From assembly GCA_963580285.1 (NCBI GenBank), contig OY757025.1, forward strand, positions 121,183,223 to 121,247,222: 64,000 nt of DNA. Reading direction: 5' to 3'. The notes beneath the pieces are model-generated. The model was not told where the DNA came from and made no database searches. It was given only the letters and a program-made list of their open reading frames with translations. Position 1 is the stretch's first letter. Every line of letters begins with the position of its first letter. Below are positions 45,116 through 55,662 of the stretch, piece by piece. The translations under genes were made by a program, and so were the position numbers. Origin of the DNA: Lucinisca nassula. Lineage: Eukaryota > Mollusca > Bivalvia > Lucinida > Lucinidae.

Positions 45116-45199
45116 TTCACCTACTTTGTACTAAATGGAATCTTTCACCTTGTAAAAAGCAAAACTCGTTTAAAAAATTAGGGGTGTTGGGTTGTTTTT

Positions 45200-48100
45200 A
45201 GCTCACCTGAGCACGAAGTGCTCAAGGTGAGCTTTTGGGATCGGTCTTTGTCCGTCGTCCGTCGTCCGTCGTCCGTGCGTCCGTGCGTCCGTGCGTCCGT
45301 GCGTCCGTCGTCAACTTTTGCTTTAAACAACTTCTTCTCCAAAACTGCTGGACAGATTTTGATCTAATTTCACAGGAATGCTCCTTGGGTGATCCTCTAC
45401 CAAAATTGCTCAAACTATTCTGCTCGGGTGAACAAGATGGCCGCCAGAGCTAAAAATAGAAAAACCTTTAAACGACTTCTCCTGCTTAACCAGTGGATGG
45501 ATTTTGAATTTATTTCACAGGAATGTTCCTTGGATGACCTTCTACCAAAATTGCTCAAACAGTTCCGCTCGGGTGAACAAAATGGCCGCCAGAGCTAAAA
45601 ATAGAAAAACCTTTAAAGGACTTCTTCTCCTTAACCAGTGGATGGATTTTGAAATCATTGCACAGGAATGTTTCTTGGGTGCCCCTCTACTAAAATTGCT
45701 CAAACCGTTCCGCTCGGGTGAACAAAATGGCCGCCAGAGCTAAAAATAGAAAAACCTTTAAACGACTTCTTCTCCTTAACCAGTGGATGGATTTTGAAAT
45801 TATTGAACAGGAATGTTCCTTGGGAGCCCCTCTACTAAAATTGCTCAAACCGTTCTGCTCGGGTGAACAAAATGGCCGCCAGAGCTAAAAATAGAAAAAC
45901 CTTTAAAGGACATCTTCTCCTTAATCAGTGGATGGATTTCGAAATTACTTCACAGGAATGTTCCTTGGGTGACCCTCTACCAAAATTGCTCAAACTGTTC
46001 CGCTCATGTGAACAAAATGGCCGCCAGAGCTAAAAATAGAAAAACCTTTAAAGGACTTCTTCTCCTTAACCAGTGGATGGATTTCGAAATTACTTCACAG
46101 GAATGTTCCTTGGGTGACCCTGTGCCAAAATTGCTCTAACCATTTTGCTCCAGTGAACAAGATGGCCACCAGAGCTAAAAATAGAAAAACCTTTAAACGA
46201 CTTCTACTCCTTAACTAGTGGATGGATTTTGAAATTACTTCACAGGAAGGTTCCTTGGGTGACCCTCTACCAAAATTGCTCAAACCGTTCCGCTCAGGTG
46301 AACAAGATGGCCGCCAGAGCTAAAAATAGAATAACGTTTAAACGGCTTTTTCTCCTTAACCAGTGGATGGATTTTGAAATTATTTCAAAGGAATGTTCCT
46401 TGTGTGACCCTCTACCAGAATTGCTCAAATCGTTCCGCTCGGGTGAACCAAATGGCCGCCAGAGCTAAAAATAGAAAAACCTTTAAACGACTTCTTCTCC
46501 TTAACCAGTGGATGGATTTTGAAATTATTGAACAGGAATGTTCCTTGGGAGCCCCTCTACTAAAATTGCTCAAACCGTTCCGCTCGGGTGAACAAAATGG
46601 CCGCCAGAGCTAAAAATAGAAAAACCTTTAAAGGACTTCTTCTCCTTAATCAGTGGATGGATTTCGAAATTAATTCACAGGAATGTTCCTTGGGTGACCC
46701 TCTACCAAAATTGCTCAAACTGTTCCGCTCGGGTGAACAAAATGGCCGCCAGAGCTAAAAATAGAAAAACCTTTAAAGGACTTCTTCTCCTTAACCAGTG
46801 GATGGATTTCGAAATTACTTCACAGGAATGTTCCTTGGGTGACCCTCTGCCAAAATTGCTCTAACCATTTCCCTCCAGTGAACAAGATGGCCGCCAGAGC
46901 TACAAAATAGAAAAACCTTTAAACGACTTCTACTCCTTAACTAGTGGATGGATTTTGAAATTACTTCACAGGAAGGTTCCTTGGGTGACCCTCTACCAAA
47001 ATTGCTCAAACCGTTCCGCTCGGGTGAACAAGATGGCCACCAGAGCTAAAAATAGAATAACGTTTAAACGGCTTTTTCTCCTTAACCAGTGGATGGATTT
47101 TGAAATTATTTCAAAGGAGTGTTCCTTGTGTGACCCTCTACCAGAATTGCTCAAACCATTCCGCTCGGGTGAACAAAATGGCCACCAGAGCTAAAAATAG
47201 AAAAACCTTTAAACGACTTCTTCTCCTTAACCAGTGGATGGATTTTGAAATTATTTCACAGGAATGTTCCTTTGGTGAATCTCATCAAAAAATGCTCATA
47301 CCGTTCCCCTTGGGTGAACAAAATGGCTGCCAGAGCAAAAATAGAAAAACTTTTAAACGATTTCTTCTCCTTAACCAGTGGATGAATTTTGAAATTATTT
47401 CACAGGAATGTTCGTTTGGTGTCCCTCTACCAAAATTGCTCATACTGTTCAGCTAGGGCGAACAAAATGGCCACCAGAGCTTCTCCTGCTTAACCAGTGG
47501 ATGGATTATTAGCCCTGGAGCCAAAAACGGCCTGCCCCGGGGCCCACTGGTTTTACATAGGCTTATATAGGGAAAACCTTTAAAAATCTTCTTGTCTGAA
47601 ACCAGAAGGCCCAGGTCTTTGATATTTGGTATGTAGCTTTGTCTAGTGGATCGCTACCAAGATTGTTCAAATTATAGCCCTGGTGCCAAAAACAGCCCCA
47701 CCCCGGGGCCCACTGGTTTTACATAGGCTTATATGGAAAACCTTTAAAAATCTTCTTGTCTGAAACCAGAAGACCAAGGTCTTTGATATTTGGTATGAAG
47801 CTTCATCTAGTGGACCTCTACCAAGATTGTTCAAATTATAGCCCTGGTGCCAAAACCGGCCCCGCCCCGGGGCCCACTGGTTTTACATAGGCTTATATTG
47901 GGAAAACCTTTAAAAATCTTCTTGTCTGAAACCAGAAGGCCCAGGTCTTTGATATTTGGTAAGTAGCTTCGTCAAGTGGACCGTTACCAAGATTGTTCAA
48001 ATTATAGCCCTTGGGCCAAAAAATGCCCCCGCGCCAGGGCCCACTGGTTTTACATAGGCTTTTATAGGGAAAACCTTTAAAAATCTTCTCGTCTGAAACC

Positions 48101-48678
48101 AGAAGGCCCAGGTCTTTGATATTTGGTATGAAGCGTCATCTAGTGGACCTCTACCAAGATTGTTGAAATTATAGCCCTTGGGCCAAAAATGTCGCCGCCC
48201 AGAGACCGATTGGTTTTACATAGACTTATAAAGGGAAATTTTTAAAAATCTTCTTCTCTGAAACTGCAAGGCCCAGGTCTTTGATATTTGGTATGGAGCT
48301 TCATCTAGTGGACCTCTACCAAGTTTGTCAAAATTATAGCCCTGGGGCCACAAATGCCCCCCACCCAGGGCCCTTTGGTTTTGCAGAGACTTATATAGCC
48401 TGGTGCATAGGCTTATGTAGGGAATATCTTTATAAAAATCTTCTTTTCTGAAACAGCAAGGCCCAGGTCTTTGATATTTGGTGTGTAGCGTCATCTAGTG
48501 GACCTTTGCCAAGATTGTTCTTGTGCCTTTGTTTTTGTTTGGTATGAAGCTTCACCTTTAAGACCTCCCTCAACATTATGCACATTAAAGCCCTTCCGCC
48601 AATAATGGCCCTCCCTGGGGCCCACTTGTTACACTATGGATCAGGTGAGCGATCCAGGGCCATCATGGCCCTCTTGTT
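45200..48678 (+). mobile_element. Large tandem-core (Helentron/HINE-like) element inside B1
   Basis: The 5' fold-back AGCTCACCTGAGCAC / GTGCTCAAGGTGAGCT is followed by (cgtccgt)n. About 15 units of 145 bp (45320-47500, ttctccttaaccagtggatg) come next, then about six ~170-bp units (47510-48500) like those in 12813-16429. The 3' end is almost identical to 16280-16429 (ggatcaggtgagcgatcc, agggccatcatggccct, CTTGTT). T flanks at 45199 and 48679. Confidence 0.75.
45800..47250 (+). repeat. Higher-order repeat: five 145-bp units, ~726-bp period
   Basis: The block with ttactcctt..ctagtggatg / tcacaggaaggttccttggg recurs at 46229 and 46955, and its neighbours follow in the same order. Confidence 0.7.
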
Positions 48679-48832
48679 TCTTCACAATTTATTTGAAAAA
48701 AATGGCTTATCTTTTTGCAACACTTTGCAAATAGTATATGTCCTAATCAGACACCCCTTTATGCAGCATCTGATCTGGGCCTGCACTGTTTGCCAATTAT
48801 CTGTATTAAGGTTTGCGGTACATAATGCGTTA

Positions 48833-49075
48833 ATAAGTCTGTGTACTGAAGACCCCTCGTAACCCCACTATATTTAGGGAAAAGTTGGGATTACCGGTAT
48901 GCGGTTTTTGTTAATTTGCTTATTTTTGCACAAATACATGTATTATAGGTGGTCAACAAATGGCCTTATTGAGGCAGTTCTAAAAAGCACCCACAATCAA
49001 TGTTTAGACTTGAAATAAGAAAAGTATTTGAACATTTTTATCTGAATTTTTTTTTTTTGTAGAAATATGAAAGAC
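48833..49075 (+). mobile_element. Foldback element, variant C2, degraded
   Basis: taataagtctgtgtactgaa, hairpin remnant ggtggtcaacaaatggcctt / gaggcagttctaaaaagcac. Confidence 0.5.
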
Positions 49076-49117
49076 ACCATTTAAGCGCCCAGGTTTGTTT
49101 ATCAGACCTGACAGTTG

Positions 49118-49133
49118 CAGATGACGTCACACA
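49118..49133. promoter_or_regulatory. CRE-like palindrome TGACGTCA
   Basis: gatgacgtcacacac in low-copy sequence matches the 8-bp CREB/ATF site exactly. One such site is expected by chance about every 65 kb, so it carries little weight alone. Confidence 0.25.
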
Positions 49134-49276
49134 CCTACAGTTAACTTTCTTGCTGGAGACACCCAGGCTCATTTCCGACAGAATTTTAATGTACTTTGCA
49201 TGTAAATAACATTCTTGTCCCATGGAAAATTATGACTAAACCTTTTAATTGTATTCTTATGTACAGACACACATTA

Positions 49277-49778
49277 ACGGAGACTTGCCTACCCTTACGA
49301 TTTGGTCGTAAGGCTTACTATTTTCATGTCCAAATTACGACCTTAAGACCAAGGCCGAATTCCGTACGATTTTCGGTATTTGTAAAAAATTGGTAAATTG
49401 GCGCGATTTTTTCGGTTTGGGTAAGCACGCGTCTATACCGTAAGAAGACAATAGTTGTCGTTCCTGGCTTACTCTCGTTGCGAAATTAAACTAAATTTCA
49501 TTGGCTAATGATTGGGAAGTGATCCAATCACAGTTCATTTAACAAATTTGTATCAGTATAAGCGTAAAGATGGATGCCTTTAGAAAGGAAAAAAACATGG
49601 GGAAAAAAGAAAAGCTGAATCGGCCGATTCATTGCCAAAAAAAAAAAAACTTGAGGAAATGGGATTATTTTGACCTCGCATCGGATACCTTAAAACCCTT
49701 ACAAATAAAATTTGAATCTTACGATTTTTTGGGGAGTATCTTACTATTTTCTGTCTCAAGGGTTAGACAAGTCTGTTA
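49277..49778 (+). mobile_element. Candidate ~500-bp non-autonomous DNA transposon with ORF remnant
   Basis: The ends ggagacttgcctaccctt and gggttagacaagtctg are imperfect inverted repeats, with TTAA close to each edge. Inside, ATG at 49570 opens a 69-codon Lys-rich frame (MDAFRKEKNMGKKEKLNRP...) that could be the first exon of a lost transposase. I do not recognise the protein. It could instead be a fortuitous frame. Confidence 0.35.
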
Positions 49779-49884
49779 ACCCCTTCAGTGTTTGTATTGG
49801 TGAAAAGTCAAAAAACCTGCCTATAGTGTCTCCAATATGGCGGATCAAGGGAGAATAATCTTTAAATAATGCTGTGTCTGCAAT

Positions 49885-50275
49885 AAGGCTGGCACGATTG
49901 ATCGGATAATCGATTATTCAATCGATAAGTTCCACAAAAATGATTATCATTACTGATTTACTTGCAATCGATTATTTGTTAAAGACAATTTACTACCCAA
50001 AGTTGTGCCTAAAATAGCTGTATGAGTGGCAAACAGTGCAGACCAAGATGAGACGCCGCGTTTTGCGGCGTCTCATCTGGGTCTACACTGTTTGCTCAGG
50101 CCAATCTGTTCAAATACATATGGCAAAGTACAGCATATGGTCGGAGTCATGCCCAGAAAGAAAGCCAGACAGGTAAAATTATGACCAAATCTTCAATAAT
50201 TAGTAATCGATTATCGATCGAAATGACAGGAACGATAACCGATTATCTTTTCAGCTCCGATTAGCCAGCCCTAGT
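49885..50275 (+). mobile_element. Inverted-repeat element rich in ATCGAT, interrupted by a B palindrome
   Basis: aaggctggcacgattgatcg ... tccgattagccagcccta are the ends, with repeated cgattattcaatcgata / taatcgattatcgatcg inside. The B palindrome at 50028-50100 sits in the middle. Confidence 0.5.
50028..50100. repeat. B-type palindrome with paired substitutions
   Basis: gatgagacgccgcg...cggcgtctcatc versus family gatcagacgcc...ggcgtctgatc. Both arms changed. Confidence 0.7.
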
Positions 50276-50946
50276 CTACAACCTCTCAATAGTAACTACC
50301 TTTTCATCACAGAATTTAAAAAATATGTTGTTTTAATGAATACCGTAACTAGATGTCTATTGACTAATGTTAACCGGTCAAGTGTAGTCGGGCTATAAGG
50401 GAGGGTAATCTTCCTGTCTTGTGATAGAATATGGTTTGCAGGGGAACTAAATCTTGTAGGCTTGCAGTCAGGTTATTGCCAAAGTACAGGCACTTTGCAC
50501 ACTTTGCATCTGGAAAGCAAAAAGATCTGGACCTAACTATTCAAGGCATCATTAGCTTAACGAACGTGTTAGTGATGGAATGATACACCAATATTTTGGT
50601 GCAAAAAATTATGAGTAGCTCAGCTTCATGTTTGCTAGGCAAGGATGATGTATAGTATGTTCATCCTTACATGAACTGTACACTATCTGAACAAATTACT
50701 ATTAATCCATTTCGTATCTTAACGGGTACCCTCTATGGGCCTACACTGTTTACAAATAGTTCAGCCCTAAATTTTGAAACAAGACGCATGCTATAAGGAG
50801 GAAGATTCAGGGGATAAAATATGAAACTGATACCAGTATAGGGCTTATGCCTACTTTTACTTATTTGCATATTCATTAATGTCAAAAAATGGCAAAACAT
50901 TGTTAATTTTGGAAGGCTTAAATTAATGGAAATGTTTCAAACAGGA

Positions 50947-51038
50947 CCTCGGTTTGTAGACGCATCCGAAAGTCTGGAGAAGCCCAGGATCGGTCCTGGG
51001 ACCCCGGGTTTACAACCCCTACACAACGGAGGCTTCTA
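50947..51038 (-). mobile_element. T1 tRNA-derived SINE, 3' truncated
   Basis: Minus strand: agaagcctccgttgtgtagg ... cccgggcttctccagactttcgg in pieces, ending at gaccgaggt-like text. Confidence 0.65.
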
Positions 51039-51169
51039 AAATGGGTGTGACAACTAATTTTTTAGCAGGATAGGGTTATAATAGATTGTTTGGTTGCGGG
51101 TATAATGTCGCAGAATATCTAGGCTGATCCTTCTAAACTCAGCCGATGTCTAAAATTTTATCAGAAAGA

Positions 51170-51310
51170 TCCAGCAAGGAGTCCAAAAATTGGAGACGAA
51201 ATGGCAAATAGTGTAGAACCGGATCAGGCTGCTCCTTGAAGGAGCAGCCTGATCTGGGTCTACTCTGTTTGCTTAGGCCTACCTATCCCAATACTTAGGA
51301 TTGTTATCTG
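51170..51310 (-). mobile_element. B4-type palindrome element
   Basis: aaggagtccaaaaattgg, the palindrome caggctgctccttgaaggag (paired a>g change in both arms), then ccaatacttaggattgtt. Confidence 0.6.
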
Positions 51311-51372
51311 GGTATTCCTTAACTTATAACGTCGTTAGTTTTCAACGACTGGCCCCAGATTGGAAGAATTAA

Positions 51373-51575
51373 CCCTTTTTGTACCAAATGTAATCTTCCT
51401 TATGTATACCAGGAGTCCATTTAAAAATTTAGAGGTGTCTGGTTGTGTTTTCTTCAAAATTTATTTGGAAAATAGCTAAACCTCTTGCAAACAGTGTAGG
51501 CCATGATCAGACTCCGCATTCTGCGGCGTCTGATCTGGGCCTGCACTGTTTGCCAACTACCCAGTATTAAATGGG
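51373..51575 (+). mobile_element. piggyBac-like MITE, subfamily B1, TTAA both sides
   Basis: TTAA at 51369-51372 and 51576-51579; CCCTTTTTGTACCAAATG ... CAGTATTAAATGGG. The right TTAA is shared with the next element. Confidence 0.8.
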
Positions 51576-51579
51576 TTAA

Positions 51580-51784
51580 CCTTTACCCTGCTGTAGGCGA
51601 CAAGCCCTATCTTTGCAAACAGTGTAGATCCAAATCAGATGGCTTCTGAAGAAGCCATCTGATCAGGATCTACACTGTTTGACATTCAGTTTACGAATTT
51701 GTAGCAATAAATTACATCAAGTAATTTGATTGGTTGATATAACGAAATGGGTGTGGCTTAGATGAATATTCAGCAGGTTAAAGG
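51580..51784 (+). mobile_element. piggyBac-like MITE, subfamily B2, abutting B1
   Basis: Starts immediately after the shared TTAA with CCTTTACCCTGCTGTAGG, ends cagcaggttaaagg + TTAA. Confidence 0.75.
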
Positions 51785-52300
51785 TTAAAGCATAGAAAAT
51801 AAGCCTGTATGTAGTATCGTAGAGATTTTTTATGCAGTACAGGGGTTGACACCCTTCTCAATGCTCTCAGTGTGACTGATAATCATCTAGCCTTCTAAGA
51901 GACTGACACAAAAATCATCTTTGCAAATGGTTCAAATATAGCCGGCACAGAGACTGACACAACGTTTTGCGACTGCTAATGCGTACCTACAAACACGTGT
52001 GTTTACATAAGTTATCTCAGACACGACTTTAAACCTGTCACCAACTGTCTGGGCTGTAAAAATATGATAAAAAAACAAAAAATAGAATTTAACTGGGTCA
52101 CAATGCAAATCAATGCATGTTGACTCACTGTCTTGTGGTCACACAATGCGACAACATGTTGTTTTGAAAAGTGGTCCCAGATGTCAAGATGCAACAGGCG
52201 TACTTTATTGCCAAAGTTTCCAGGGCAGTTGTCCTGGTAACATTCATTGCCTTGAAAATGCCTATGTGATACAGTATGTCTTCTATTTTAGCACGCTTAT
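51785..52300. other. Low-copy sequence, no gene seen
   Basis: No family match. The 60-72 codon frames here have no splice signals or recognisable product. Confidence 0.4.
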
Positions 52301-52311
52301 TTGTCCATTTT

Positions 52312-52613
52312 GTTTTGTGTGTTTGAATTGAGATTTTATGTCCCCGCCAACACTATTTAGGTAATTTTGGAGATGTTGCTTCCAATTATTTGGGACTTTC
52401 ACCCAACATTGAGATAAAATGACATCTCAATCCCTGCGCCCAAACAAACCAAAAGGGTTAATATGCAGGGACGTTCCAACGCACACTACTTTGCCTGGGC
52501 AGGCTTAGACCCCCAAAGCGGTTTACCAGTACTCGTGTATGCCCAGTTGCAGCTCTGCGTGGAAGCATAATGCAGCCCAATCTATTGGTTTAGTCCTGAT
52601 GGGCGGGGGCAAA
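52312..52613 (-). mobile_element. SINE-A, 10-bp target-site duplication
   Basis: tgtccatttt at 52302-52311 and 52614-52623. Confidence 0.75.
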
Positions 52614-52945
52614 TGTCCATTTTATGTGCTTTGTGTGATATTCCTCATGCATTGACCGTCATTAACATTTATCTTACATTCTCCAAATCTGTCCTTTTTC
52701 TGGTACCTATTTGTTAGGTGCGACCAAGATATTGTGTCTCTCAAGTCATACAGCCATCTAGCTGATGTTGGCAAGGCCTGCTGTCCATGCAGCAGGTAAG
52801 AGTAGAGGGTGGATTTTGTTATTTCTTCAATTCAGTTTAAAAAAAAAATGCATTTTCACTTGAGAAGTAATTTCAGATGTACTTTCAGACATTTGAATAT
52901 TTTGGCCAACTTGGCATATTGCCGATTGAACTTTAGAGACGAATC

Positions 52946-53145
52946 CTTATCCTGTTGTTCAGGACAAGCGTACCTTTGCAAACAGTGTGTATCCAGATCA
53001 GATGGCTTCTGAAGACCATCTGATCAGGATCTACACTGTTTGACATTCAGTTTGTGACTTTGCAGGAATAAATTACTTCAAGCAATCTGATTGGTTCAAA
53101 GTCAGAAATAGGTGCGGCTAATGTAATTATTCAGCAGGATAAGGG
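52946..53145 (+). mobile_element. piggyBac-like MITE, subfamily B2
   Basis: aatccttatcctgttgttca ... attcagcaggataaggg + TTAA. The left TTAACC is degraded to cgaatcc. Confidence 0.65.
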
Positions 53146-53339
53146 TTAAGATAGAATTATCACTGGACACTGTCATGAAGCCCGGGCATGATAAAAACAT
53201 TTTGAGTCCTGGTCATGAAGCCTCGTCATGATAAATCAAAGCACTGAGAGTACTGGTGGGTCGATTGTCTCTGGGTGTAGTTAGGAAAATGGATTGTCTC
53301 TGGGTGTAGTTAGGAAAATGGGCCTGAACTTGGACTGTT

Positions 53340-53545
53340 TCGTTTAACCCTTAAACTCCTTAACTGAAAGCAAACCGTGTAGACCATGATCAGATGCTGC
53401 ATTTTTCGGCGCCTGCCCTTTAAATTCCTATACTCTAAGCAAACAGTGAAGACCCTGATCAGACGCCGTGTTCTGCGGCGTCTGATCTGGGTATACACTG
53501 TTTGCCTAGCCCAACCCATGATTCCAGCCCAGATTTTACAGTTAA
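53340..53545 (+). repeat. Two B-type palindromes in tandem
   Basis: gcaaaccgtgtagaccatga (53370) and gcaaacagtgaagaccctga (53440). The second is complete (cagacgccgtgttctgcgg). Confidence 0.6.
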
Positions 53546-53804
53546 CCTTTTACGTAAACACGCTGACCTCACTGCAATAAAATTCTATAAATAATCTGCG
53601 TGGATTCCTACAAATCAGTGATAGTCACTTGGACTCCAGCACTAAAAGAGGTTTTGTCCTACCTTTGGGTCGATAGATAAACAATCAACCCCAAAACCAG
53701 GGTTTTAGGGATTTCCGAGGCAGGTTAGACACAAACCAGCCTGCTCCGCTACACAGACTAGGCAAGAGTTTTACAATTTCATAATCAAAGTACTGACAAC
53801 ACTG

Positions 53805-54073
53805 GATCATTACAAATACATTGTAAACTTTGTCGCCGAAAAAATGAAAGTTTTAAGATTGAAAATTGTGTTATTTTTCTTATTTCTGCTCAAAATGTAG
53901 ATTGTGGGTACTCGTTAGAACCGGCTCACCGAGGCGGTTCTAACGAGTACCCACATTCTATAGTTTAGAGCAGAAATTAGAAAAATAAGGTATACCCCCG
54001 TAAACCCCAGTTTTATTATATGAAAGTGGGGTTCAATGGGGTAAAATATATATAGGTGTGTTTTCGTGATGTG
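53805..54073 (+). mobile_element. Foldback element, family C, left end damaged
   Basis: aatacattgtaaactttgtc ... tataggtgtgttttcgtgat. The hairpin (53897-53957) is ggtactcgttagaaccggct / gaggcggttctaacgagtac. Confidence 0.65.
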
Positions 54074-54519
54074 AGGCTTATACCGTTAAGTGATGTACTT
54101 TCAGCAAACAGTGTAGACCCTGATCATGCACATACCACATTCTGCAGGATTTTGGGTATTGGTCTATGCTGGGCAAACGAAATGCTGCTTATGTTACTCT
54201 ACTTCTCTAGGTTTAGGTGACTCCAGTCACATACAGTTTATTCAGTCAAAGTTTCAGTCACATAACACCCATTTCGTTTGAAAAAATCTGTTGAAGTGAC
54301 TGGTCACATAAAAAAAAGTCAAATTATACCCCAGTTAGACCATCAAAAAAGTCACATAAGACCCATTTCGTTAGAACGTGCGTTTGCGAAAACAAACCAA
54401 ACACATCAATAAGAATAGCACGGCTGTTTTGTATAAAATTTCATACAAATCAGTGATAGTCACATGGACATCAGCACTGAAAAGCTCTGCGCTTTGTATT
54501 TTTGGAGGTACCCTAATGA

Positions 54520-54650
54520 TCCAACTATTGGGACAGACAGGCCTAAGCAAACTGTGCAGACCCAGCTCAGACTACTCCTGAAGGAGCAGTCTGATCAGGG
54601 TCTACACTGTTTGCCATTCCATCTGCGCTTTGGACTCCTTGCAGTTGTTT
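54520..54650 (-). mobile_element. B4-type palindrome element in copy A
   Basis: tgatccaactattgggacag ... ggagcagtctgatcagggtc. The palindrome is slightly imperfect (agctcagactactcc). Confidence 0.55.
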
Positions 54651-54988
54651 AGGTGTCCAAGTTTTTTTATGAACTTCTTGAAATTAAGATTATTTGAAAT
54701 AGAGATAAATTCAGAACATGCAGACAACATGCAGACAGACAGACATGCAACGCTCAATCAGGCAGCCATTGTGATTTCCAAAGGAGAATATAGTGTATTT
54801 GTTATCTTTTGGGTCACCCCTCTACAGCTTTGAACTGTTCTATTTTTAAACATTTTATGTCCTTGATTTTTGTTTAGTAAATAAAGCACTTTCATGGATA
54901 AGTCTAGCTCATCTACAGGATGTCCACTTGACATATTTCATTCATATCTCCAAGCTGATAATATAAAGTTTTGGAGTTCTGTAATGAT

Positions 54989-55136
54989 CGTTTGTTTTGT
55001 TTTGTTTGAATTTGGGTTTAACGTCCCGTCAACACTAGGTCATTTTGGAGACGTTGCTTCCAATTTTGTGGGACTTTTACCCAACATTGAGATGAAATGT
55101 GCTGCCCAATGAAACCAGAAGGCTTATATACATTGG
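54989..55136 (-). mobile_element. SINE-A 3' part, truncated
   Basis: gttttgtttgaatttgggtt to atgaaaccagaaggctta. Duplicated at 56970-57125. Confidence 0.65.
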
Positions 55137-55662
55137 ATGAAATTACTGCTAGACCTAAGCAAGCTGAGATCAGGCTGCTCCTTCAAGGTATGATCAGGGT
55201 CTACATTGTTGGCTATTCGGTCTGCAATTTTTTGGATTTTTTGGCGTTGCCCCCCTCACATCCCGAAAAATTTTGGGTGTATGGCCCAACCGGCCGCTAA
55301 AATTTATAGCTGAGGGTGTCTGGGGTCAAAAATGCCTGAAAATTGATGCTGATAAAACATGCTGCAAACAGTGAAAATGGCCAGTGCCAAACACATTAAT
55401 TGTTGCCTTGACAGCTGTGAGAAGATTAAAATGTGGTCAAAAATTCATGTGCACACTTTTTGCCAACTTTGAGATGCCCCCTCTTTACCATGACAACAAT
55501 GATCAAGTCATGAAAGGTTGCATTTGAAAGGCTACTGCCCAATGAACATTCATGCCGAGTTTGGTGTAAAACAGACCATCCATTATGAAACAATGGCTAG
55601 TTGAAGGTGCAACACTGTGAAAATCAGCGAAATTCACAAAATCCCTGAGTGGTAAAGGGTTA

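Larger units (their letters stand above)
45120..48829 (+). mobile_element. piggyBac-like MITE B1, split by a large tandem-core element
   Basis: Left part 45120-45199 (tttgtactaaatggaatctt ... ggttgttttt), right part 48679-48829 (tcttcacaatttatttgaaa ... ggtacataatgcg), TTAA at 48830-48833. Other B1 copies read gttgtgttttcttcaaaatt across this point. Confidence 0.75.
52831..55245 (+). repeat. Segmental duplication, copy A
   Basis: From attcagtttaaaaaaa it matches 55663-57240 in order: ttttcacttgagaagtaatt, a B2 copy, cccagggttttagggatttc, a C element, the gaacgt.c.tttgcgaaaa block, a B4 copy and a SINE-A fragment. Copy A has an extra ~450 bp (53230-53690), and the C element is complete on its right side. 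Confidence 0.8.

Noticed and set aside
45222..47456. Repeated 69-118 codon frames (...NQWMDFEIISQECS...)
   Set aside because: By-product of the 145-bp tandem array. The unit length is not a multiple of three, so the frame closes every unit or so.
52691..52795. Splice-bounded segment after ctatttgttag and before cag|gtaaga as another exon of the AMPK gamma gene
   Set aside because: In the phase required after the 39092-39125 exon it meets a stop (gccatctag). One frame is open (CDQDIVSLKSYSHL...) but matches nothing I know. It could be a non-coding or unrelated exon.
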